Assembly: GCF_964340395.1 (NCBI RefSeq)
Contig: NC_135549.1
Location: forward strand, 32,218,832-32,282,831
Reading direction: 5' to 3'
Length of the DNA: 64,000 nucleotides
Origin: Glandiceps talaboti
Lineage: Eukaryota > Hemichordata > Enteropneusta > Spengelidae
Each line of letters starts with the position of its first letter. The stretch's first letter is position 1. The notes below the pieces were generated by a model that ran no database searches, was not told the origin of the DNA, and saw only the letters and a program-made list of their open reading frames with translations. The translations under genes and the position numbers were made by a program. This document shows, piece after piece, positions 28,701-40,747 of this stretch.

Positions 28701-31700
28701 CAACTTTTCAAACCTCAAACAATACCTTAACATTACTTCGATAAATGGTTCGACCACGTTATAATTTCTTTCATAACCATGACAACACCTCTCGTGAACA
28801 ACATGATTGATTATATAACAAAATCAAGTCATTGCCTAGCCGTTCATCTCTTACAGTTACCTCATAGTCGATGTTTTAGCTTGTCGTATACCTTGTAAAA
28901 ATAGTAAAACTGACATTGTACATGCAGTTGACTGACAAGTTGGACTAGAATGTAATGGTCACGTCAAACGTTGCCATGGTTATATGTGAAACTCCCATTT
29001 CAACGAATTGTATTATCGAGCCATTCCTCGAATGTTTATACCGTGAGAGAATGGTATCATGCATTTTCATCTAAAGTAAATAATCGAAAACGAAATAATT
29101 AAAAGTACATGCGGTCAGCTATTAAATTATTCTTAAAACCTCAACAAGTGAATTAGCTAACTCCTAATGACTAACTGTGATCGATCATGACTGTTTATTT
29201 AATTAAAGATGACATGCGCACTAGGTTGAATGCACAATGATAGCCAAATCCTAACGAGAGCCGAATTGTTGGACACAAGGACAAATTTACTATGGATTCC
29301 TGTTATTACTAGTGGAGAGGTGTTATCAATTTAAACCACAAACAAACTGAGTAGACAGACTTTAGCCGATTAACAAAGAATTCATGTAAGTTGTAATAAT
29401 TAAAATCAGTAATTTTTTTTTCACACAGTACAAAAAACCTAGCAAGCGGAACTCGGTAAAGCTTCTAAGTGATATCATTAAATACGTTATTATTGGGTTC
29501 GATAAAAGGGACAAGGTCAAGAACTTTACAGAGTAAGTTCACTACTACAGACAATAGACAGGCTAGATCACTACCTGAAACATACTTGATGCACAATCTA
29601 TAGATGCACTGTGAACCTTATGCATGACTAGAAAGTAACTGATTTCTGTGAGTAACTTTAAAATGTTTTCGAAATAAAGAAATAATGTAAGGTCATGATA
29701 TTGACCACAGCTTAGTGGATTGATTGACATTACATTTGATGCAGGGTAAAAGGCATACCATTTGTACCATTTTTTATTAGTATATCTGTTCTGTCGATCT
29801 TTTTGTTTCACTGAAATAAACTAATACGTACATAAGTATAGTGACCTGTTCGTTTGTTTGTTTAACTGTCTGTTTTTCTGTCTGTCTGTCTGCCAGTCAG
29901 TAAATGAAAGGAGATCTGTAATGTTTTTGATAGTGTCCCTTTAAAATCTAGTATCATGCGATGTGGATAAAATGTCAATGTGTTCCAAAAGCGGACTGAG
30001 TATTATAGCAACTACAGCGGCAGAAAATATACAGCGAGATTATCATCATTCACCTTATCAGACCAGATCTACATCATAAAGACGATAAATGCTAATGTTG
30101 CATTAAGAGAGATTTACTAGTATTACAGGTGTTCAAAATCACAAATATAAAAATAGGGCCAATGGTGTTGTAGTACAACTGTACAGTTTCTAAAAATGGG
30201 CGTATCTTGTTGTTAGCCATATTTCCATACATTTAGAATTTTAATTCACTACTCTATGAATCCTGATGTTATCTTTGCAATATATACATGATCATTTGGC
30301 TGTTGCTATGGGCGTGGTATTGTTGCTAGGTATATTTGCATCCATTATATAAATGTTTATTCACTTGTCTATTAATCCCTCTTGTTATCTTTGCAATGTA
30401 TGTGATCACTTGGCTGTTGCCATGGGTATAGTTTTGTTGCTAGGCACATTTGCATACACTTTTTGAATGTTTGTTCACTTGTCTAAGACTCCCTGTGGTT
30501 ATGTTTATGAAGTACACCACCGTTTGGCTGTTGCTATGGGCGTGGTCGTGGTTGCTAGGGATGTTTGCATACGTTTTTGAATGTTTACTCACTTGCCTAC
30601 CAGATGTAGTTATTTAACTGAAATATACAGCCATTTGGTTGTTGCTAAGGGCGTGGTCATGGTTGCTTGGTCCAATTGTGTCAAGAAAATGTGAACAAAA
30701 TCTGCAGAATAACACTTCTAGAAACATCTCACCAATTTTCAGTCTTAACTGACCAAGTACTTTTTTATATTGGATATGAGGTTTTTGACCAAAATTCACA
30801 TTTTTACGTATTTTGCATATCACTGATGAAATCATTATATGCTTAATATTTCTTTATTTATACACCCCCAGATGCATCAGCATTACATTTCAGCCCAATC
30901 TGCACAATAGTTTTGGAATTAAAGACACATTTTTAGCCCTAATTTGCATATCACTGATGGGTTCATCATGTTGTGAACAATTCTTAATCTAAACCCCCTT
31001 AAAATGTTCCCACCAAATTTCAGATCGATCTGCGGAGTAGTTTTGGACTTTAAGGTTTTTTACCAAAATTCACGTTTTGACCCAAATCATACTGGTGGTA
31101 ACACCATTTTCATTTGAACAATTTTTCAACTAGATACCCAAGGTAATACACTAACCAAATATCATGACATTCGGTCCATCGTTTTTTTACTTTAAGTTGT
31201 TTACATAAACAGACAGACAGACAAACACTTTGCCATGCCTATAGCACTACTGAACCTTATCAGTTCAGTTGTGCTAAAACAAACTACACATTATATTATT
31301 AAATGTTCTGACTGAACTGTTACAACTCAATAAACCCAAAATTTGTTGGACAAACTTACACATTTCTGATAAATAGTTACAAATGAATTAAATAATTATC
31401 AAATAAAGCAGGTCTGATCGAAGAATAAAGATGTCATAGATAACCAGAAATGTATTGTCACTCATATAGAGTTCAAATCAGTGGTTTCATCGCGACGTTA
31501 ACATTGACTATTGTAAATTATAAATTGTAAAAGTGTAACATCTCTTTATAATATAGCAACAGACACCAAAGCTCTGCAGTGAGTCAACAGTTTTCTAAGT
31601 AATTTTATTTTAGGGTGATGTTGTAACAGTTCACTTAGAAAGATTGCATATGACGACATACTGGAATGTCTTGACAAAATTACACACGTAAAAATCTTTG

Positions 31701-34700
31701 ATGGAACTCTGTCTGAATATTCTGTCGAGCTGAAAAATAGAAACAAAACAAATCTCAGACTGGATCGACGACCTTATATGATAATAAGGACATACATATT
31801 GACATTTGACAATGCAAATAGCTCTGTGTAACATATCATAAATAGTCAATCTGAAATGCTACTGAAACGTTATTCTATTTTCTGGCGCGACAGAGCTCTT
31901 ATCGTGAATAAATGTTTGCCTTTCGAGATGAGAGGTGTGGTGTGAATGATAAACTATGAGTGCTTTAATAATGGAATCCATAAAGGATGTAAAATACATC
32001 AATACTTGTTTGTTTGTTTGTCACATCTCACCCACTGTATAAGACCACCACTCTGGTATACGTGCACTTGAGTGTCCGGTGGTAACACTGAATACGTAAT
32101 TTGTTGGCTGCAGCACTCTACCAAATGCAAGATAACAGCGAAGTAGACCTACTATTTCAGTTATCTTCTTTGCTAAAGCCACAAATTCACAGCTTGCATT
32201 ATTACTCAGGTTGTCATCCCACTCCATGTTAGTAATTCTTGTTTGTCCACTGAATATATATCCTTCCTCTGTGCACGGTTCGTACTTATCAGCGCATTGG
32301 GGAGTAGTGGTAGGTACTACAATTGAAACCCCTGTAGTTGTGCTTGGCAGTGCAGATTCGGTTGTGGTAAGTGCTGGGGATGCAGTATGTGTGACTGGTT
32401 CAGTCAGAAAGAATTCACAATATATAGATTGTGATCATTAGTGTGCAAGGATAGCAAAGTGGAAGACAAGAGAGGAAAAACACAGAATTCATAGTCATCC
32501 ATAAATAATTCCGATTCTATTTCTTGATTTCTAAATGACCTATTCAAGAATTACTGTAATGCATTAATATAACCTTAACACTTGGCGGTTACCAGTCGTT
32601 TACGAATCGAAATAACTTCATTAAATCCATAGGTCATCGACGAATCGATCTTCCAAACCAATCGAATGCTAAGTATATCCTTGGCTGTAAGGTATCTAAG
32701 GTATACAGTGTCACTTGCAGTGGCGCTCTCACTTTACCAGAAATTGCTTTTTACAAGACATTTCCGCAACTTTCAACTCAAACTAAACTGCTTCTGCATT
32801 CGGTATGTTATCATTTTCTGGTATAGCGACTAGCCTTAAAATTTGGCAAATCACAGGAAAATGAAGATGATTTGCCACGACGATAGTAAATATGAACTCT
32901 CAAGTGTATTGTCTGCATTATTCATAGCTGTATTTGAAGTAGGGTATCATAATCAGATAGATTACGGCACTTTACTTGGACCTGTTTTGATAGGTAGAAT
33001 AACTTTCTCGTAATATTTTACACCTTAACATTATTGCATCACCTATGCATAAAAGTAGTGTTAACAGTATTGCACCACATGTGCATAAAAGTAGTTTGTA
33101 GCTGTAGATAAGATAATCAAATCAAATTGATTTTGGAGTCCGCACCAAAAATTCACGACCTTCAACGGTGATCAAGTTTTCAACCTATTTTTTTGTACTG
33201 CTTAAGGATAATATCGACCATTGGTTACCGTCGTCACTGGTTATTGGTATTAGAACAATTTTCAGGGAAGACATTTTGGTTGTCTGATCGAAGAATGATA
33301 TTCCAGTTATGCCAGTAAACTTTTAACAAGGTGAATGACTCAAAGGCCAAGTTTTCACTTGCCACTATATATACACCACCTACAGATAATATTGACCGCT
33401 AATTAACAGATACATTGGATTTATTAAATAAATAATCCATCAATTTTTAGTGAATATATCTTTGGTTATTTGACGAAAAGAATATCTCAGTTGAAGCTAC
33501 TGCAGGTTTAATGTTCCGTCCTATCTCACACCACTATACTTTACTACTATTTCAGCTGATGTTAATCCTATGTATTGACTACACCTTGCATATATATTCG
33601 GTCTGCTTATCTATCGACCAACTGTGAAGTTATAACTAATGGAATTGATTTATTATCGTAATAAGAGGATTTCTAACTCCATGACAGCAACTAAAGGACA
33701 TTATTACATGTGACACAATATATGACAATGAATTTATGACTTGCCAATAACACATTCTAGATTATGAACCTAGTGTAAAATAAATACCACTAACATGAAG
33801 TCACAATATAAATACGGTCTCCAAAAATACTCTAAACTGGTTAAACTTACCACACACGCAGAAGAACCGAACCTCATAATCGTAACACCTTCCAGAAACT
33901 TGATCCATGTTATGACATACGAGGCCATGGGTTGTGTCACAAACCAATTTTTGTCCACTTGTTTCCTCATGTAAACTCTGCCCTCCCTTCTCTCTACATT
34001 CGATTCTATCTGGGTTTTCACAGAATTGATTTTTTTTTCTAAGTTTGGGTAGGGTTTCATAGTCTCCACTATCGGATCCTACACCAGGACTGTCAACATC
34101 CATCCAAGGTGTCCAGCCTGTTTCATAACATCGTGAGGGGAACGCCGTTGTTGCTTCTGTTGTTTTCGGTATGAATGTTGGTCCAAGTCTTGGTGTATAA
34201 CCAGCTTTAAAGTAGATATATTACAATAGTACAAACACAAAGTTAACATATATTGAGCTAATAAATTATACAGACAGAGAGATGTCGCTTTAACAAACAG
34301 TTCAAATGTATGCGTACGTTTCATGTCTTTTGAACTTTGTAATTTTCAACTCAATATAGCAAGGAATGGTATTATGTACACATTTAGTACTAATAATTGA
34401 AAACTATAGACACTGAAACAGTCGATGTATACATCATGGATGCAATATGTTAAAATGCTTATTTCTCAATGTTACATACTATCTTGAACTTGAAGAAGAG
34501 TGGCACAGATAATAATGTTTTTGAATTGGATTGTACAGAACCTTCAGCGTCATTAAACAGAACAATGGTTTTCGAATCCAAAGATTCTTTGATTGATTAG
34601 ACACACCAATCTATCGATGGATAGATAGATGGGTGGACGGAGGGATGGATGGATGAATATGTGGGTGGGCGTGTGGATAGATTGGTGGGTGGAAGGATGG

Positions 34701-34710
34701 GTGGGTGGTG

Positions 34711-34788
<78 letters not shown>

Positions 34789-37700
34789 CATTGATTGTGT
34801 GATCGATTGATTAACAGATCGATTGACTTGCAACTTACGGCATTCACAATAGAATCTGACTTCATAATCAACACAACGAGTGGGTTGTTTACTGTTTTGG
34901 CATTCCAACCCATGTAGAATAGTGCAGATCACGCCACTCTGGCCGGGAATTTCGTCGTAGGGCGTTTCAGTATATCTCTGTCTGCACTGAATATCAGTTG
35001 GATTTGGACAAAACCGGAAAGAAGATCTCAACTCTGACATAATTTCAAAGTCACCATCCGTCTGCCGTATTCCCGGCGAGTCTACATTCATCCAGCTTGT
35101 CCAACCGGTAAATGAACAATTAGGGAGCAGGGTTGGTGTAGCGACAGGTGTCGTTGTCGGTGCTGTAGTTGTTGAAACTTCGATATCTTTGGATAAACAA
35201 AGAATTAAAAAAACGGATTTGCTTTTGCTTTATATTTCGGTAAGGTCAGTATTTATAATACTCAAATCTGAAATTTTAACTTTATACTTCTGATAGTATG
35301 ACTAGTAAAGTGATACACTTGATATTCTGACAAGTAAAGTAATACACTTGATATTATGACAAGTGAAGTGATACACTTGATATTATGACAAGTAAAGTGA
35401 TAGTACACTTGATATTATGACAAGTGAAGTGATACACTTGATATTATGACAAGTAAAGTGACACACTTGATATTATGACAAGTAAAGTGATACACTTGAT
35501 ATTATGGCAAGTAAATTGATACACTTGATATTATGACAAGTAAACTGATACACTTGATATTATGACAAGTATTAGTGATACACTTGATATTATGACAAGT
35601 AAAGTGATACACTTGATATTATGACAAGTAATGTGACACACTTGATATTATGACAAGTAAAGTGATACACTTGATATTATGACAAGTAAAGTGATACACT
35701 TGATATTATGGCAAGTAAAGTGACACACTTGATATTATGACAAGTAAAGTGATACACTTGATATTATGACAAGTAAAGTGATACACTTGATATTATGACA
35801 AGTGAAGTGATACACTTGATATTATGACAAGTAAAGTGATACACTTGATATTATGACAAGTAAAGTGATACACTTGATATTATGACAAGTAAAGTGATAC
35901 ACTTGATATTATGACAAGTAAAGTGACACACTTGATATTATGACAAGTAAAGTGATACACTTGATATTATGACAAGTAAAGTAATACACTTGATATTATG
36001 ACAAGTAAAGTGATACACTTGATATTATGACAAGTAAAGTGATACACTTGATATTATGACAAGTAAAGTGACACACTTGATATTATGACAAGTAAAGTGA
36101 TACACTTGATATTATGACAAGTAAAGTGATACACTTGATATTATGGCAAGTAAAGTGATACACTTGATATTATGACAAGTAAAGTGATACACTTGATATT
36201 ATGACAAGTAAAGTGATACACTTGATATTATGACAAGTAAAGTGATACACTTGATATTATGGCAAGTAAAGTGACACACTTGATATTATGACAAGTAAAG
36301 TGATACACTTGATATTATGACAAGTGAAGTGATACACTTGATATTATGACAAGTAAAGTGATACACTTGATATTATGACAAGTAAAGTGATACACTTGAT
36401 ATTATGACAAGTAAAGTGATACACTTGATATTATGACAAGTAATGTGACACACATTGTATGTATGTATGTATGTATATATGTATGTATGTATGTATGTAT
36501 GCATACATGTGTCTGTGTATGTATGTATGTTATGTATGTAATGCAGGTCTTGCTGTTGAGTTATTCGGTATACAAATAAGTGACACGATAAACCATTTAA
36601 CACTACATGCTGATAAATAGACACAATCGAACATAGTACTTACGGCATTCACATAGAAATCTAAGTTCATAGTCGGCACATCGCTGCCCTAAGAGTTGGT
36701 TTGAGTTGTAGCAAACGAGACCAACATTTACTTCACAAGACACATCATTTTGTCCAAGCTGGTTGTACGGTATTTTAGATTTACTGTCTCTACACTCTAT
36801 CGCGATAGGATTCAAGCAAAAGGTAAAACGCGCTCTTAAGTTGCCCAAAAATTCAAAATCTCCATTTGTTGGTTCATTTTCTGGTGTAAAAGTATTCATC
36901 CATCTTGTCCAGCCAGGAACACAATCTTTAGTAACTTCAGTCGTGGTTTCATATACAGCCTGTGTTGTTTTGGCCTCAGTTGTTGCTGCCTCTGTTGTCA
37001 CAGCTTGTGTGGTTTTGGCTTCGGTTGTTACAGCACCTGTTGTTACACCCTGTGTTGTTATAGACTTAGTTGTTTCTGCAACTGTTGTAACACCTGCTGT
37101 TGTTTTGGCCTTGGTTGTTGCTGCCTCTGTTGTAACAGCTGGTGTTGTTATTGCCTTGGTTGTTGGTGCCTCTGTTGTAACAACTGGTGTTGTTTTGGCC
37201 TCGGTTGTTGCTGCCTCTGTTGTTGCAACTAGAGTGGTTTCCACTGAAACTGTAACAATTTCTGTTTCTGCTGGGCTTGTCTTGCCAATAGTTGTTATTT
37301 CACCCTCTGTTGTCACTGGTTGTGTGGTTTTCACCACAGTTGTTGTTACAGCACCTGTTGTTACACCCTGTGTTGTTATAGACTTAGTTGTTTCTGCAAC
37401 TGTTGTAACACCTGCTGTTGTTTTGGCCTTGGTTGTTGCTGCCTCTGTTGTAACAGCTGGTGTGGTTTCAGCCTTAGTTGTTGCTGCCTCTGTTGTCACA
37501 GATGGGGTTGTCTTGGCCAGGGTTGTTGCTGCCTCTGTTGTAACAACTGGGCTTGTTTTGGCCGCGGTTGTTGCTGCCTCTGTTGTCACAGCTTGTGTGG
37601 TTTCAGCCTTAGTTGTTGCTGCCTCTGTTGTCACAGATAGGGTTGTCTTGGCCGCGGTTGTTGCTGCCCCTGTTGTCACAGGCTGCGTGGTTTCAGGTTT

Positions 37701-40476
37701 AGTTGTTGCTTCCTCTGTTGTAACAGCTGGAGTTGTTTTGACCACAGTTGTTGCTGCCCCTGTTGTCACAGGCTGTGTGGTTTCATGTTTAGCTGTTGCT
37801 TCCTCTGTTGTTGCAGCTGGAGTTGTTTTGGCCGCAGTTGTTGCTGCCTCTGTTGTAACAGCTGGAGTTGTTTTGGCCGCGGTTGTTGCTGCCTCTGTTG
37901 TCACAGCTTGTGTGGTTTCAGGTTTAGTTGTTGCTGCCCCTGTTGTAACAGCTGGAGTTGTTTTGGCCGCGGTTGTTGCTGCCTCTGTTGTCACAGCTTG
38001 TGTGGTTTCAGGTTTATTTGTTGCTTCCTCTGTTGTAACAGCTGGAGTTGTTTTGGCCGCGGTTGTTGCTGCCTCTGTTGTCACAGCTTGTGTGGTTTCC
38101 GGTTTAGTTGTTGCTGCCTCTGTTGTAACAGCTGGAGTTGTTTTGGCCGCGGTTGTTGCTGCCTCTGTTGTCACCGCTTGTGTGGTTTCAGGTTTAGTTG
38201 TTGCTGCCTCTGTTGTAACAGCTGGAGTTGTTTTGGCCGCAGTTGTTGCTGCCTCTGTTGTCACAGCTTGTGTGGTTTCAGGTTTAGTTGTTGCTGCCTC
38301 AGTTGTTACAACTGGGGTTGTTTTGGCCTCTGTCGTTGGTGCCCCTGTTGTAACAGCTGGAGTTGTTTTGGCCGCAGTTGTTGCTGCCTCTGTTGTCACA
38401 GCCTGAGTGGTTTCAGCCTTAGTTGTTGCTGCCTCAGTTGTTACAACTGGGGTTGTTTTGGCCTCTGTCGTTGGTGCCCCTGTTGTAACAGCTGGAGTTG
38501 TTTTGGCCGCAGTTGTTGCTGCCTCTGTTGTCACAGCCTGAGTGGTTTCAGCCTTAGTTGTTGCTGCCTCTGTTGTAACAGCTGGAGTTGTTTTGGCAGC
38601 GGTTGTTGCTGCCTCTGTAGTCACAACTTGTGTGGTTTCAGGTTTAGTTGTCGCTGCCTCTGTTGTAACAGCTGGAGTTGTTGTCGCCTCAGGTGTTTCT
38701 GCCTCTGTTGTCACAGGTTTAGTTGTTGCTGCCTCTGTTGTAACAGCTTGTGTGGTTTCAGCCTTGGTTGTTACCACCTCTGTTGTCTCAGGTGGTGTAG
38801 TTTTAGTCTTGGTTGTTGCTGCCTCTGTTGTCACAACTTGTGTGGTTTCAGCCTTAGTTGTTGTAAAAACTTTTAATTTCGTAGTTATCACCTGTGTTGT
38901 AGTCTTCAATTGTGGGGTGGTTACCTGTGGCGTTGGTAGAGTAGATGTTGGTACCACTGTTGTTGTTATAGGAAGCGTTGTTAGTACTTGAGTTGTTGTA
39001 GTATAACATGGTCTGCCTACACGATATATAGTATGGTTCCAACAATAACTGGAAGGAAAACAAGGTATATTGTCTTGAAGTGTAAATCATTTGGGTGGGT
39101 GTGGGCTTGTTGCTAGGTACAATTACTTTCATTATGTGAATGCTTAATTACTTGAACAATTAATCCATATGTATATATATATATAACTCGGTGAGTATCA
39201 ATCTGCTAAGACAGTGCTCTATACCGCAGTGGCAGAGCGTAATAGTTTTGGTAGTACTGGAACTCTTTCATGGTTGTAACTCGGAGTTTCACGCATAGTG
39301 CGATCGTCAGACTACTCTGAGGCTTACTCTCTGGGTGTGCTGTATATATAGAGTGTAGACAATAGAAATACCATCACTTTTGTCTGTGTCGGTCGGCCGT
39401 AGAATTTCCGACATATCATCCGACGAACACATCTTCAACCAGGCAGCCCCACTGTACCAAAATGCACTAAAAACCAGCGGCCACAAAGAGAACATCACGT
39501 ACACCAGCACCCCGACACAGAAAAACAAGAAAAACAGAAATAGAAACACCATCTGGTTTAACCCACCATACAGCAAAAACGTAGCCACCAATGTAGGCAA
39601 ACAATTCCTCAACCTAATCGCAAAACATTTCCCAGCAGACTCTAAGTTACACAAAATATTCAACAGAAACAATGTCAAAGTCAGTTATAGCTGCATGCCA
39701 AACATGGCTACCATAATCAAAGTGCATAATGCCACCATCTCCAACAGCGAAACTAAACCCACTCAAAAACCTTGTAATTGCAGACAGAAAGACACCTGCC
39801 CTTTGAACGGCGAATGCCAAACGGAAAACATCGTATACCAAGCCACCGTCCACGGAAAACAAACAAAAGTATATATCGGTCTAACAGAGAACAACTTCAA
39901 GCAGAGATACGCCAACCACAAACAGTCATTCAAACATGAAAAACACGAAAACAGCACAGAACTATCAAAACACATTTGGAAACTGAAAAGAAACAATGAG
40001 CCTTTTTCCGTATCCTGGTCCATCAGCAAGACAGCCCAGGCATACACCAATAAAACAAAACGATGCAACCTGTGTTTAACCGAAAAACTAACTATTATCA
40101 AAGCAGACAAAAGCTCCACACTAAACAAAAGAACTGAGTTGATATCCAAATGCCGACACGAGAATAAGTTTTATTTGTCCAACTTCAATAGAGCATCTAT
40201 CACCTAAACTAAACCCGTTAACTAACGGAACATCAAAGCCCAACATGTAACAACCCGCCAACACTTACTTGTCCGCACCCAATAACTCACACAATAACAA
40301 CCAACACCTCCACACATACTTCACCTACCCACCGACACAGACAATAGTGATGGTATTTCTATTGTCTACACTCTATATATACAGCACACCCAGAGAGTAA
40401 GCCTCAGAGTTGTCTGACGATCGCACTATGCGTGAAACTCCGAGTTACAACCACGAAAGAGTTCCAGTACTAGCAA

Positions 40477-40572
<96 letters not shown>

Positions 40573-40648
40573 TTGCTAGTACTACAAAACTATTACGCTC
40601 TGCCACTGCGGTATAGAGCACTGTCTTATCAGATTGATACTCACCGAG

Positions 40649-40747
<99 letters not shown>

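Larger units (their letters stand above)
26958..32031. other. Long intron between exons 14 and 15, right part
   Basis: No coding exon could be recognised here beyond repeats. It contains a duplicated ~210 bp pair (28030-28245, 28868-29075) and dispersed repeat copy D (30152-31282). The rest is AT-rich unique-looking sequence with only short chance frames. Confidence 0.55.
39168..40744. mobile_element. Penelope-like element with inverted terminal repeats and TA-microsatellite flanks
   Basis: The ~210-bp arm at 39185-39394 is inverted at 40330-40650, where it is split by a (TA)n tract (40482-40569) bounded by the palindrome agttttgctagta / tactagcaaaact. TA runs flank both outer ends (39168-39184, 40651-40744). 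Between the arms lies a plus-strand GIY-YIG frame. Each arm carries a hammerhead-like motif. Terminal repeats in direct or inverted order and hammerhead motifs are established traits of Penelope-like elements. The reverse-transcriptase half is missing, so the copy is truncated. It lies in the intron between exons 10 and 11. Confidence 0.85.

Noticed and set aside
17605-36455. Regularly spaced 27-29 bp repeats suggestive of a CRISPR array
   Set aside because: The units are directly tandem with no unique spacers, and the genome is eukaryotic.
39307-40149. Minus-strand frames opposite the GIY-YIG frame (123 and 128 codons)
   Set aside because: Antisense shadows; the plus frame carries the nuclease motifs in the correct order.
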